From Streptomyces africanus (GTDB lineage Bacteria > Actinomycetota > Actinomycetes > Streptomycetales > Streptomycetaceae): a stretch of 64,000 nt of DNA. Below, piece by piece: positions 44,454 to 57,505 of the stretch (its first letter is position 1; the number at the start of each line of letters is the position of its first letter). The translations under genes and the position numbers were made by a program. The stretch is from assembly GCF_002150735.1 (NCBI RefSeq), contig NZ_MUKA01000023.1, forward strand, positions 319 to 64,318, written 5' to 3'. Below the pieces are notes generated by a model. It had not been told where the DNA came from and did not search any database. It saw nothing but the letters and a program-made list of their open reading frames with translations.

Positions 44454-46268
44454 GTGGGGAACGTGGCGACCCTGCGGGACACCACCGAGCTGCACAGCCT
44501 GGCCGGCCGGGCCGAGAAGGCCCGGGAGCGGCTGGAGCTGCTGTACAACGCCGGGTCACGGATCGGCACCACCCTGGACGTGGTGCGTACCGCACAGGAA
44601 CTGGCCGAGGTGGCGGTCCCGAGGTTCGCGGACTTCGTCACCGTCGAGCTGCTGGACCCCGTCCTGCGCGGCGAGGAGCCGGCCGGGCCGAGCAGCGAGA
44701 TGCGCCGCACGGCCCTCCGCGGCATCCGGGAGGACCCGCCGCTCTACCCGGTGGGCAAGCTGGTCAGGTTCGCCCCCTCGACGCCGATGGCCGTGGGCAT
44801 GCACAGCGGCCACGCGGTCCTGGAAGCCGACCTGCGCACCGCGCCCGGATGGAAGGCCCAGGACCCGGACCACACCCGGCGGATCCTCGACTACGGCATC
44901 CGCTCCCTGATCGCGGTGCCGTTGCGGGCCCGCGGCGTGGTGCTGGGAGCGATCGATTTCTGGCGCATGGACCCGTCCGAGCTCTTCGGTCAGGAGGATC
45001 TGTCCTTCGCCGAGGAGCTGGCCGCCCGTTCCGCGGTGTGCGTCGACAACGCCCGCCGGTACACCCGGGAACACTCCATGGCCGTCACCCTGCAGCGCAG
45101 CCTGCTGCCCGGCGACCTGCCCGAGCAGAGCGCCGTGGAGGTGGCGTACCGGTACCTGCCCGCCCAGGCCGGAGTGGGCGGCGACTGGTTCGACGTCATC
45201 CCGCTGTCCTGCACCCGGGTCGCCCTCGTGGTCGGCGACGTGGTCGGGCACGGGCTGCACGCCGCGGCCACCATGGGCCGGCTGCGCACCGCGGTGCACA
45301 ACTTCTCGGCCCTCGACCTGGCCCCGGACGAACTCCTGACCCGCCTGGACGAGCTGGTCGCCAGGATGGACCAGGACAAGGCGGCCGGGGACGGCGGCGA
45401 GGGGGCCACGGGAGCGACCTGTCTGTACGCCGTCTACGACCCGGTCTCCGGCCACTGCACCATGGCCCGGGCCGGGCATCCGGGCCCCGCCCTGGTCCGT
45501 CCCGGCAGCGCCGTGGAGTTCCCCGACGTGCCCGCGGGCCTGCCTCTCGGGCTCGGGGGACAGCCCTTCGAGACCGCCCGACTCGAACTTCCCGAGGGCA
45601 GCCGGCTCGCCCTGTACACCGACGGACTCGTCGAAGACCGCCACCGCGACATCGGCGAAGGCCTCGAACTCCTGGGCAGAGCCCTGGCGGGCCCCGGCGA
45701 GAGGACCATGGAGGACACCTGCCAGGCGGTACTGGACGCACTGATGCCCGCCGGTCCCAGCGACGACATCGCCCTGCTGACGGCCCGCACCCGCGTCCTC
45801 GCCCCCGAGCGGGTCGCCACGTGGGACATTCCCGCCGACCCGGCCGCCGTGGCCCCCGTCCGCAGCCGGGCCGCCCGGCAGCTGGCCGACTGGGGGCTGG
45901 AGGAGTTGTCCTTCACCACCGAGCTGATCCTCAGCGAACTGGTCACCAACGCCATCCGCTACGGCAAGGAGCCCATCACCGTGCGCCTGCTCAAGGACCG
46001 CACCCTGGTCTGCGAGGTGGCCGACGGCTCCAGCACCTCCCCCCACCTGCGCCGCGCCAAGACCACCGACGAGGGCGGACGCGGCCTGTTCCTCGTGACC
46101 CAGTTCGCACAGCGCTGGGGCACCCGCTACCCACCGGACGGCAAGGTCATCTGGACCGAGCAGGCTCTTGACGGCGGCGAGGCGGCCATGGCCGTCGAGA
46201 CGCCGGGCTTCGGCTTCCTGGACGACCTGGACGACCTGGGCGACTGGGACGATGTGGCGCCGCAGTGA
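44454..46268 (+). CDS. GAF-PP2C-HATPase (RsbU/SpoIIE-type) phosphatase
   Basis: A 604-residue regulator. The first residues (NVATLRDTTELHSLAGRAEK) match the end of a PAS domain and linker, suggesting loss of the N-terminal PAS found in close relatives. A GAF domain (about 40-205: GSRIGTTLDVVRTAQELAEV, LIAVPLRARGVVLGAIDFWR) is followed by a PP2C phosphatase (VGGDWFDVI, VALVVGDVVGHGLHAAATMG, YAVYDPVSGHCTMARAGHP, ALYTDGLVE) and a C-terminal anti-sigma-type kinase fold (ELILSELVTNAIRYG, GGRGLFLV). It should act in partner switching on anti-sigma antagonists. The start (GTG 44454) is uncertain. Confidence 0.88.
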   Translation: MGNVATLRDTTELHSLAGRAEKARERLELLYNAGSRIGTTLDVVRTAQELAEVAVPRFADFVTVELLDPVLRGEEPAGPSSEMRRTALRGIREDPPLYPVGKLVRFAPSTPMAVGMHSGHAVLEADLRTAPGWKAQDPDHTRRILDYGIRSLIAVPLRARGVVLGAIDFWRMDPSELFGQEDLSFAEELAARSAVCVDNARRYTREHSMAVTLQRSLLPGDLPEQSAVEVAYRYLPAQAGVGGDWFDVIPLSCTRVALVVGDVVGHGLHAAATMGRLRTAVHNFSALDLAPDELLTRLDELVARMDQDKAAGDGGEGATGATCLYAVYDPVSGHCTMARAGHPGPALVRPGSAVEFPDVPAGLPLGLGGQPFETARLELPEGSRLALYTDGLVEDRHRDIGEGLELLGRALAGPGERTMEDTCQAVLDALMPAGPSDDIALLTARTRVLAPERVATWDIPADPAAVAPVRSRAARQLADWGLEELSFTTELILSELVTNAIRYGKEPITVRLLKDRTLVCEVADGSSTSPHLRRAKTTDEGGRGLFLVTQFAQRWGTRYPPDGKVIWTEQALDGGEAAMAVETPGFGFLDDLDDLGDWDDVAPQ

Positions 46269-46316
46269 GCCGACACGGCACATCCGGCCCGCGTCGGACG
46301 TCCACTGCGGACACCC

Positions 46317-47480
46317 CTATCCCGCCTGCCCGGCGCGGCGGGCCGCCGCCCCGTACCGGCGGGCCACCGCGTGGAACGCCTCCTTCGGCTCCCAGCGCCA
46401 GCCGGAGGCGGGGTCGTCCGGGCGGTCCTTGATCGCCTTCGTGAGGGCGTACGTCGCCATGTCGAGGTCGAGGCGGGGCTCGTCCGGGCGGTGCGGGGCG
46501 TCCGCGGTGAGGAACTCGAAGGTCATCGCCGCGTACAGGCCCATCGACTCGAAGACGTCCAGCAGTTCGCCCACGTAGTCGGCCTGGACGCGCTCGCTGC
46601 GAACCAGGTCGCCCTTGATCTCCGGCGGCTCCTTGTCGTGGTCGACGACGTCCCAGCCCATGCCGGCGGTCTCGGGGGCACCGACATAGGCGCAGGTGCC
46701 GAACTCGGTGATGGCGAGCGGCTTTCCCCACCGCAGGTACCGCTTCAGCTCCCGGACGTACCCGGACCGCTCGGGGAAGTACGAGTAGTAGTCGATGCCG
46801 ACGATGTCGAAGAGGTTCCAGTCCGGGTCGTCGACGGCCTGGGCGGCGGCGTAGCTGAGGTTGCCCTGGAAGACGGAGCGGCCGGTCTTCGCGGCCTTCG
46901 CCGTGAAGTCGGCGAGGCGGCGCTGCGCCCGGGGCCAGTCGACCGTGCCGTTCTGCAGGTTCCTGATGCGTTCCAGGACCGTCTCGCCCGGCAGGATGCC
47001 GGGGACGAACAGCCAGAACTCGCAGCCGACGCTGAAGTCGACACCGGCGCCCTGCCGGCGGAGCCGTTCCGCGAACCGGCCGGTCTCGGCCAGGTGCTCC
47101 AGGATGTCCCGCTGCGGGGCGTCGCCGAGCGTCGGCTGCAGCCAGATGTGCAGCCCGCGTTCGGCGGCCTCGGCGGCGGTGGCGGTGAGCCGCTCGACGC
47201 CGTCGCCCGTGACGTCGATGGTGTCGGCGTGCAGGTCGTCCCGGATGGCCCGGACATCGGCCCGCATCCGGCGTGCGTTCCACGCGGTCCCCGGCGTCTC
47301 GCCCTCGCCGACCGTGTAGACGACGCCCCGGCGGCGCAGCCCCCTGCCGTGCCGGGGCTCCGTCGCCCGGACCTGTCCCGCCGGCCCCAGCGCCCCGGCG
47401 GCCCCCACCGCCGCCGCTCCGGCCAGGAACTGCGCCCGGCTGATGCTTTTCGCCTGCTTGATCCCCTTGGTCTCTTCCAT
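46317..47480 (-). CDS. Exported TIM-barrel glycosidase-like protein
   Basis: A 387-residue protein whose first about 40 residues form a signal peptide (ISRAQFLAGAAAVGAAGALG, cleavage near VRA-TEP). The mature part looks like a clan A (beta/alpha)8 glycoside hydrolase: conserved Glu in SVGCEFWLF and in PLAITEFGTCAYVG, plus VGIDYYSYF. Homologues in Streptomyces are often labelled abortive infection proteins; I see no basis for that name in the sequence. Substrate unknown. ATG 47480 is preferred to GTG 47489. Convergent with the phosphatase at 44454. Confidence 0.72.
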   Translation of the reverse strand: MEETKGIKQAKSISRAQFLAGAAAVGAAGALGPAGQVRATEPRHGRGLRRRGVVYTVGEGETPGTAWNARRMRADVRAIRDDLHADTIDVTGDGVERLTATAAEAAERGLHIWLQPTLGDAPQRDILEHLAETGRFAERLRRQGAGVDFSVGCEFWLFVPGILPGETVLERIRNLQNGTVDWPRAQRRLADFTAKAAKTGRSVFQGNLSYAAAQAVDDPDWNLFDIVGIDYYSYFPERSGYVRELKRYLRWGKPLAITEFGTCAYVGAPETAGMGWDVVDHDKEPPEIKGDLVRSERVQADYVGELLDVFESMGLYAAMTFEFLTADAPHRPDEPRLDLDMATYALTKAIKDRPDDPASGWRWEPKEAFHAVARRYGAAARRAGQAG

Positions 47481-47576
47481 GCCGTTCACTGTGCCGAGCG
47501 GACACCCGGCCCGGCTGTCGGCCGTCGGTCTACGGCGGGGCGACCAAGGTATGAGGCGCCGCGCCGAAGGAAGGGC

Positions 47577-48026
47577 TCATCCCTCGCCGAACCGGCGTAC
47601 GTACCGCCGCTGCCAGGGCGTTTCCACCGCATGCCGGTCGTAGTGCCGGCGCACGTACGCCACCGCCTCCTCGGCGGGTACGCCGTCCAGGACCGCGAGG
47701 CAGGCCAGGGCCGTGCCCGTGCGGCCGCGTCCTCCGCCGCAGGCGATCTCCACGCGCTGCCCGGCGGCCCGTTCCCAGGCGCCGGCCAGCACCTCGCGGG
47801 CGGCTGCACGGTCCGACGGGAGGCGGAAGTCGGGCCAGCGGATCCAGCACGCCTCCCAGGGAACCTCGGGCGGCTGCCGGCCGAGCAGGTAGACACCGTA
47901 GGAGGGACGGGGCTCGCCGGGGTCCATGGGGTGGCGCAGACCTCGCCCCCGCACCAGCCGGCCGGACGGCAGTCTCAGGACGCCGGCGCCATTCTCGGTC
48001 CACAGCTCAGTCACGCCGCTCATCAT
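47577..48026 (-). CDS. Small protein tyrosine/dual-specificity-type phosphatase
   Basis: A 149-residue cytoplasmic phosphatase with the active-site loop ACGGGRGRTGTALACLAVLDG, where Cys and Arg of CX5R form the phosphate site; the His that usually precedes the Cys is Ala. Conserved WIRWPDF carries the general-acid Asp. The last residues TPWQRRYVRRFG are typical of the group. Target unknown. Either of two adjacent ATG codons could start it. It is divergent from the peptide ABC operon. Confidence 0.84.
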   Translation of the reverse strand: MMSGVTELWTENGAGVLRLPSGRLVRGRGLRHPMDPGEPRPSYGVYLLGRQPPEVPWEACWIRWPDFRLPSDRAAAREVLAGAWERAAGQRVEIACGGGRGRTGTALACLAVLDGVPAEEAVAYVRRHYDRHAVETPWQRRYVRRFGEG

Positions 48027-48112
48027 GCCCGCCCTGATGAGGCGTCAACTCACCCCCTAGAACAGTGCCATTGGTCCCACCTGTGGCGGATACGCCATTC
48101 GTGTGCGATCTC

Positions 48113-48141
48113 TTGACCGGCCCCACGGCCCCTCCTATGGT
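48113..48141 (+). promoter_or_regulatory. Promoter of the peptide-type ABC operon
   Basis: TTGACC (48113-48118) and TATGGT (48136-48141) are separated by 17 bases, a good vegetative promoter. The start point would be near 48148, leaving about an 80-base leader before the GTG at 48227. Confidence 0.6.
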
Positions 48142-48226
48142 CGCGCTGACCGCCGGACGTAGGACGTCGTATCTCCGCTGCTCGCCCTCCCCCTTCTCCT
48201 TTCCAGACCTCTCGCTGGAGGACCCC

Positions 48227-49858
48227 GTGCGCGACGAGACCCCCGACGTGCCGGCGGCGCACCGCCGGACGTTCCTGAAGTACACCGGCGCCCTGGGCGC
48301 GGCCGCCGCCGTCTCCGCGTCGCTGTCGGCCTGTTCGTCCGGGCCGGAGTCCACCAACGACACCGGTGGCGGCGGCAGTGGGGCGAACCGGACGCTCACT
48401 GCCGTGATCGGCTACGGCAACGACGGCAGCTGGGACCCCACCCAGACGGCGTCCGCGTTCTGCATGGCCGCCAACCACCACATCTACGAGGGCCTGCTGG
48501 ACACCGACCCGATCTCCCGCGAGCCGTACGCGGCCCTGGCGACCGAGGTGCCGAAGGACCCGGGCGGTACGTCCTGGAGGTTCACGCTGCGGGAGGGGGC
48601 CAGGTTCCACGACGGCAAGCCGGTGACCGCCGACGACGTGGTCTTCGTCTTCGAGCGGATCCTCGACCCGGGCACCCAGACCCTCGCCAAGGGCTTCTTC
48701 GCGAGCTGGCTGAAAGAGGTCCGGAAGATCGACCCACGGACCGTGGAGCTGGTGCTCAGGTTCCCGTTCCCGGACGGGCTCGCGCGGCTGACCCTCGCCA
48801 AGATCATGCCGAAGCACGTGTTCTCCCGGCCCGGCGCCTGGGACGACGCCATCAAGGGCAAGGCGATCGGCTCGGGACCGTACCGGCAGACCGCGCACCA
48901 CCCGAAGTCGAACACGACCTTCGAGGCGTTCGACGACTACAACGGCCCGCGCAAGCCGGCCTTCCGCAAGATGAACTGGCTGACGATCGTGGACGCGGCG
49001 CCCCGCGTCGCGAAGATCTCGGGGTCGAGCGCGGGCGCGCAGATCGCGGACAACATCCCGTACGCCAACATCGCGCAGTTGGAGAGCGGCGGGCTGACCG
49101 TCGCCGGCGGGGCGGGGATGAACAACCTGTTCCTGATGTTCAACACCCGGCACAAGCCCTTCGACGACGTGCGCGTGCGCCAGGCCCTGCACTACGCCAT
49201 CGACACCGAGAAGATGGTGGAGGTGGCGCTCAAGGGGCACGGCAAGCCGTCGAGTTCCTTCCTCGACGAGAGCAACCCCTCCTACCGCCGGGCAAAGACC
49301 GTGTACGACCACGACCCGGACAAGGCGAAGGCCCTGCTGAAGGCGGCCGGGGTCAAGGAGCTGAGCATCGACATCCTCGCGGTGAACGTGAGCTGGATCG
49401 TCGACTGCCTGCCCACCATCAAGGCGTCCTGGGACGCGATCGGCGTACGGACCACCCTGTCCCCGCAGGAGACCACGGCCGTGTTCACGAAGATGGACCA
49501 GAAGCAGGACTACCAGGTCGTCGCCGCCGCCTCCAACCCCAACCAGTTCGGCCTCGACGCCGATCTGATCATGCACTACAACTACGGGCCCGAAAACCTG
49601 TGGATGCAGTACACGCGGTGGGCCGGCGACCCCGTCGCCAAGGCGCTCTTCAGGGACATGGACCGGGCCACCCGGGAGCCGGACCCGGAGAAGAAGAAGG
49701 CGATGGTCCAGGACTACATCGACGTCGTCGCCGAACAGGCCGTGCTCTACCCGGTCGTCCACAACGAGCTGATGACGGCCTGGGACCCGAAGCGGCTCAG
49801 CGGCATCAGGGCCCAGCCCTACCCGGGCATCAACCTCCTCCAGGCCAAGTGGGCCTAG
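48227..49858 (+). CDS. Peptide/opine-type ABC transporter, binding lipoprotein
   Basis: A 543-residue cluster C binding protein (SBP_bac_5). The N-terminus carries both a twin-arginine motif (RRTFLKYTGA, Arg13-Arg14) and a lipobox (LSAC, Cys36), so it is probably a Tat-exported lipoprotein. The body has HHIYEGLLDTDPISREPYAA, FTLREGARFHDGKPVTADDV and VRQALHYAIDTEKM. It delivers peptides or a related ligand to the permeases downstream. GTG 48227 with GGAGGA 4 bases upstream is chosen over an in-frame ATG at 48065 that would bury the signal. Confidence 0.92.
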   Translation: MRDETPDVPAAHRRTFLKYTGALGAAAAVSASLSACSSGPESTNDTGGGGSGANRTLTAVIGYGNDGSWDPTQTASAFCMAANHHIYEGLLDTDPISREPYAALATEVPKDPGGTSWRFTLREGARFHDGKPVTADDVVFVFERILDPGTQTLAKGFFASWLKEVRKIDPRTVELVLRFPFPDGLARLTLAKIMPKHVFSRPGAWDDAIKGKAIGSGPYRQTAHHPKSNTTFEAFDDYNGPRKPAFRKMNWLTIVDAAPRVAKISGSSAGAQIADNIPYANIAQLESGGLTVAGGAGMNNLFLMFNTRHKPFDDVRVRQALHYAIDTEKMVEVALKGHGKPSSSFLDESNPSYRRAKTVYDHDPDKAKALLKAAGVKELSIDILAVNVSWIVDCLPTIKASWDAIGVRTTLSPQETTAVFTKMDQKQDYQVVAAASNPNQFGLDADLIMHYNYGPENLWMQYTRWAGDPVAKALFRDMDRATREPDPEKKKAMVQDYIDVVAEQAVLYPVVHNELMTAWDPKRLSGIRAQPYPGINLLQAKWA

Positions 49859-49862
49859 CGGC

Positions 49863-50821
49863 ATGACGGCAGTCCTGCGGATCCTGCTGCGCCGCATCGC
49901 CCTGCTCGTGCCGCTGATGCTCGGCATCGTGCTGTTCGTGTTCCTGGTGATGCGGTTCTCGGACGTCGACCCGGCGTCCGCGTTCTTCCAGGGCGCCAAC
50001 CCGACTCCGGACCAACTGCACGACTTCCGCGAGGAACACGGCCTGCTCGACCCGCTGCCCGTGCGCTACGCCGACTTCGTCGCCGACCTGCTCCACGGCG
50101 ACCTGGGCACCAGCGCGCTGACCCGGGCGCCGGTGATCGACCAGGTCACCACCGCGCTGCCGCTCACGCTCCAGCTGACCTTCCTGGGCCTGGGCGTCGC
50201 GGTCGTGCTGTCCCTCGTGGGCGGCGTGACCGCGGCGATCCACCGGGACCGGCTGCCCGACCAGATCATCCGGGTCGTGTCGCTGACCGGCGTCGCGGCG
50301 CCCGGCTTCTGGCTGGCGCTGCTGATGATCCAGTATCTGGCGGTCGACCTGGGCTGGTTCCCGACCGGCGGTTACATCAACCCGGCCGACTCCTTCACCG
50401 GCTGGCTGAAGACCATGACACTCCCCGCCCTCGCCCTCTCCCTGCCGGTGGCGGCGCAGCTGACCCGGATCGTGCGGACGGCCGTGGTGGAGGAGCTGGA
50501 CAAGGACTACGTCCGGACGGCGATCGGCAGCGGGCTGCCGCCGCGCGTGGTCGTGGGGCGGAACGTGCTGCGGAACGCGCTCATCAACCCTCTCACCGTG
50601 CTCGGGCTGCGCGTCGGCTACCTGCTGGGCGGCGCGGTCGTCATCGAGACGATCTTCTCGCTGCCCGGCATGGGCAAGCTGATGATCGACGCGGTGAAGA
50701 ACGGCGATCCGGCCGTCGTCCAGGGTGTCGTCCTGACCACGGCGGCCGGGTTCGTCGTCGTGAACCTCGTCATCGACGTCCTCTACCTGCTGGTCAACCC
50801 GCGACTGAGGGACGCGACCGC

Positions 50822-50825
<4 letters not shown>
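49863..50825 (+). CDS. ABC transporter permease, DppB-like
   Basis: A 320-residue inner-membrane permease with six predicted helices. It starts LRILLRRIALLVPLMLGIVL; the central LGVAVVLSLVGGVTAAIHRD and VSLTGVAAPGFWLALLMIQY, plus the EAA loop VRTAIGSGLPPRVVVGRNVL, are typical of DppB/OppB proteins. It lies 4 bases after the binding-protein stop and overlaps the next gene (ATGA at 50822). Confidence 0.93.
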
Positions 50826-52803
<1,978 letters not shown>

Positions 52804-52807
<4 letters not shown>

Positions 52808-53832
52808 ACGCCCAGCCCGCTCTGGTGGAGCTCTCCGACACCCACGTCGTCCACAAGGCCCGCAGCGGCGGCCTGTTCACCCGCGACCGGGTGTACGCCC
52901 TGACCGGCGCCGACCTGGCGATCGCGCCCGGCGAGACCGTCGGCGTGGTGGGCGAGTCGGGCTGCGGGAAGTCGACCCTGGCGAAGGTGCTGGTCGGGGT
53001 GGAGCGGCCGATGCGAGGGACGGTGTCGTTCCGGGGCCGCGACCTGTGGGCGATGCCGCCCGCCGAACGCCGTCGGGCCGTCGGCGGCAGCACCGGCATG
53101 ATCTTCCAGGACCCGTCGACGGCCCTGAACCGCCGCCTGACCGTACGGCAGATCCTGCGGGACCCGCTGGACGTGCACGACCGGGGCACTCGCGGTCAAC
53201 GTGACGAGAGAGTCCGGGAGTTGATGTCCCTGGTCGGCCTCCCCCGGGCCCTCGCCGACGCCCTGCCGGGCCAGTTGTCGGGCGGGCAGCGGCAGCGCGT
53301 CGCGATCGCCCGGGCGCTGGCGCTCGACCCGGACCTGGTCGTGGCGGACGAGCCGACCAGTGCCCTGGACGTGTCGGTCCGCGCCCAGATCCTCAATCTG
53401 CTGCTGGACCTGAAGGAGCGCCTGGGGCTGGCCCTGGTGTTCGTCTCGCACGACATCCAGACGGTCCGGCGCATGAGCGACCGCGTGATCACCATGTACC
53501 TGGGCCGGATCGTCGAGGAGTCCCCGGCCGCCCTGGTCACCGACCGGGCCCGGCACCCGTACACCCGCGCCCTGTTCTCCGCCACGCCCGGGCTGCTCGA
53601 CCCGATCGAGCCGATCCCGCTGGCCGGTCCGGTCCCGTCGGCGACGCGCCCGCCGAGCGGCTGCCCGTTCCGCACGCGCTGCTGGAAGGCGGACGCGACG
53701 TGCGCGGAGGTGATGCCGGACTTCTCGGTCGCGTCGGCCCCCGCGCACCGCTTCCGCTGCCACCATCCTGTCCAGGAGGACGAGTCGACCCGCGACCTCG
53801 TCCTCCGGAGCGACCCGATGGAGGCCCCATGA
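52804..53832 (+). CDS. ABC transporter ATPase, DppF-like
   Basis: A 342-residue ATPase: Walker A GVVGESGCGKSTLAKVL, signature QLSGGQRQRVAIARAL, Walker B LVVADEPTSALD, H loop VFVSHDIQTV, and the C-terminal domain with CPFRTRCWKADATC. It completes the transporter with the fused ATPase. The ATG overlaps the previous stop. Confidence 0.94.
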
Positions 53833-54761
53833 CCCTCACCCCGCTGACCGGTGTCATCCCGCCCGTCTGCACGCCCCTGACACCGGACCGCGAGGTGGAC
53901 GTCCCCTCGCTGCTCAGGCTGGTCGACCATCTGGTGTCCGGCGGGGTGCACGGCCTGTTCGTACTCGGCTCGACCTCGGAGGCGGCGTATCTGACGGACG
54001 CCCAGCGCAGGCTGGTGGTCGAGTCGGTCGCGGCCCACACGGGCGGGCAACTCCCGGTGCTGGCCGGGGCGATCGACATGACGACGGCCAGGGTGGTGGA
54101 CCACGTCGCGGCGGTGACGGCGGCGGGCGCGGACGCGGTCGTCGTCACCGCCCCGTTCTACGCCCGCACCCACCCGGCGGAGATCGCCCGCCACTACCGC
54201 GCGGTCGCCGCCGCGAGCCCGGTCCCGGTGGTCGCCTACGACATCCCCGTCGCCGTCCACACGAAGCTCCCCGGGGACGTGGTCCTGGAGCTGGCCGCCG
54301 ACGGTGTCCTGGCCGCGCTCAAGGACTCCAGCGGCGACCTGGCCGCCTTCCGCCAGGTCGTGACCGGGGCCAGGGCCCACCCGGGCATCACCGGCTTCAG
54401 CGTGCTGACCGGCTCCGAGCTGATCGTCGACGCGGCGCTCGCGGTCGGCGCGGACGGTACCGTGCCCGGCCTCGGCAACGTCGACCCGCACGGCTACGCC
54501 CGCCTGGACCGCCTGTGCCGCGCCGGGGAGTGGGAACAGGCCCGTGCCGAACAGGAACGGCTGTGCGCCCTGTTCGGCCTGGTCGGCGTCGGCGACCCGG
54601 CCCGCATGGGCCCCGGCTCCTCGGCGATCGGCGCCTTCAAGGCCGCGCTGCACCTGAGGGGCGTGATCGACTGCCCGGCCACGGCGGAGCCGCAGGTGCC
54701 GTTGTCACAGGCCGAGGTGGAGCGGGTCGGGACGTACCTGACGGCGGCGGGGCTGCTCTGA
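53829..54761 (+). CDS. DapA-family lyase/aldolase
   Basis: A 310-residue TIM-barrel protein of the dihydrodipicolinate synthase/N-acetylneuraminate lyase family: GVIPPVCTPLTPDREVDVPS, GLFVLGSTSEAAYLT, the catalytic Tyr in VVAYDIPV and the Schiff-base Lys in GVLAALKDSSGDLAAF. Its coupling to the ABC operon (ATGA at 53829) argues for catabolism of the imported solute rather than lysine synthesis. The true substrate (a sialic or keto-deoxy acid, hydroxyproline derivative or other) is open. Confidence 0.88.
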   Translation: MTLTPLTGVIPPVCTPLTPDREVDVPSLLRLVDHLVSGGVHGLFVLGSTSEAAYLTDAQRRLVVESVAAHTGGQLPVLAGAIDMTTARVVDHVAAVTAAGADAVVVTAPFYARTHPAEIARHYRAVAAASPVPVVAYDIPVAVHTKLPGDVVLELAADGVLAALKDSSGDLAAFRQVVTGARAHPGITGFSVLTGSELIVDAALAVGADGTVPGLGNVDPHGYARLDRLCRAGEWEQARAEQERLCALFGLVGVGDPARMGPGSSAIGAFKAALHLRGVIDCPATAEPQVPLSQAEVERVGTYLTAAGLL

Positions 54762-54769
54762 GCGCTGCC

Positions 54770-55468
54770 CTACGACGGCGTCCGGGCCGCCGCCGCCAGC
54801 ACCCGGGTCACGTCGTCCGAGCAGATGGTGAGCGCCGCGCCCACCGTCGCGAGCGCGTCCCGCTCGGCCGGTGTGTAGGGACCGTCCGCCAGGGCGATGC
54901 GCGCCCCCTGGAGCAGGATCGATTCGCGGCCGACCGTGGCGAGGTGCGGGGCGAGCGGGTCCAGCGCCTCATGCAGCTCTATGGCCAGCCCCGCACCGCA
55001 GGGCTCCCCGGTGATCCGGCCGGTGTCCGCCTCCAGCGCCTCCACGAGGGCGGCCAGCTGTTCCTCCGTGCAGTCGTCGAAGCCGGCCGCGCGCACGGCG
55101 AGCACCGCGGCCTCCAGCGCCGTACGGGATCCGGCGCCGCCCGCGGCCAGCACGGCGAGGGCGACGGTGTGCACGGCGTCGCGGAGCATCGCGGAGAAGC
55201 GGGTGGTGGTCGGGTGGTCGAGGACGTCCGTGCCGAAGTGGCGGCGGCAGGCGGCGCACTCCACGACCGGGCCGGTCTCGCCGCGCGGCAGCACCGGCAG
55301 GCCGAGCAGGGTGAAGCGGCGTTGGCCGGTCAGCCGCTGGTAGTTGCGGTCGCCGCCGCAGCCGGGGCAGAAGAACTCCCCGTCACCGGCGGGCGTCCAC
55401 GCGGTACGGGTGCCCAGGATGCTCGAAAACCTGGCGGCACGGCCGTTTCGTCCCCGTCCTGGCAGCAC
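54770..55468 (-). CDS. Zinc-ribbon plus TerB-like protein
   Basis: A 232-residue cytoplasmic protein. The N-terminal part has a zinc ribbon (FFCPGCGGDRNYQRL and VECAACRRHFGTDVL). The rest is a helical TerB/DUF-like domain (MLRDAVHTVALAVLAAGG, FDDCTEEQLAALVEAL, ARIALADGPYTPAERDAL). TerB relatives are linked to tellurite and stress response, but function here is unknown. GTG 55468 has GGAGG 5 bases upstream. It converges on the DapA-like gene. Confidence 0.8.
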   Translation of the reverse strand: MLPGRGRNGRAARFSSILGTRTAWTPAGDGEFFCPGCGGDRNYQRLTGQRRFTLLGLPVLPRGETGPVVECAACRRHFGTDVLDHPTTTRFSAMLRDAVHTVALAVLAAGGAGSRTALEAAVLAVRAAGFDDCTEEQLAALVEALEADTGRITGEPCGAGLAIELHEALDPLAPHLATVGRESILLQGARIALADGPYTPAERDALATVGAALTICSDDVTRVLAAAARTPS

Positions 55469-55598
55469 GTCGCACCTCCGTCACGCCGCACGGCAGCGTC
55501 GCCGCGCTTGCGTGATGTTAGCCACATCTGTGAGGAGGAGTCAGTACCCCGGAGGAGACCTTTCCGTGACCGTCACAGGGATTGGCCGGTATACGACG

Positions 55599-55633
55599 GG
55601 GCTCCGTCCGCCGGACATCGGCGGACGGAGCCC
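55599..55633 (-). terminator. leuA terminator
   Basis: GGGCTCCGTCCGCCG (55599-55613) and CGGCGGACGGAGCCC (55619-55633) form a perfect 15-bp stem with a 5-base loop, 21 bases after the leuA stop. Confidence 0.85.
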
Positions 55634-55654
55634 TCAAACCGCCTACAGGGCTGG

Positions 55655-57391
<1,737 letters not shown>

Positions 57392-57410
57392 TCAGAGTGT
57401 CCGGAAGGAC

Positions 57411-57453
57411 GGCCGACGACGCAGCACCAAGCTCCGCGGGGAGGGAGTCGGCC
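57411..57453 (-). promoter_or_regulatory. leuA attenuator hairpin
   Basis: GGCCGAC (57411-57417) and GTCGGCC (57447-57453) enclose a 29-base loop between the leader-peptide stop and leuA. A smaller GTCC/GGAC stem lies between 57400 and 57411 on the leuA side. Alternative pairing with the leader reading frame could give ribosome-dependent attenuation. Confidence 0.55.
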
Positions 57454-57457
57454 TCGA

Positions 57458-57505
57458 CTACAGGCCCTCGCCGCGGCAGCTAAGGAGAAGCAGCCCGAAA
57501 CGCAT
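57458..57505 (-). CDS. leuA leader peptide
   Basis: A 15-codon ORF, MRFGLLLLSCRGEGL, with four consecutive Leu codons (CTG CTT CTC CTT), ending 81 bases before the leuA start. CTT and CTC-type Leu codons in a row are unusual in this genome. A possible -10 (TAGCAT) ends about 10 bases upstream, so it may be leaderless; an in-frame start at 57517 adds four residues including one more Leu. It fits leucine-sensing attenuation known for Streptomyces leuA. Confidence 0.8.
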   Translation of the reverse strand: MRFGLLLLSCRGEGL

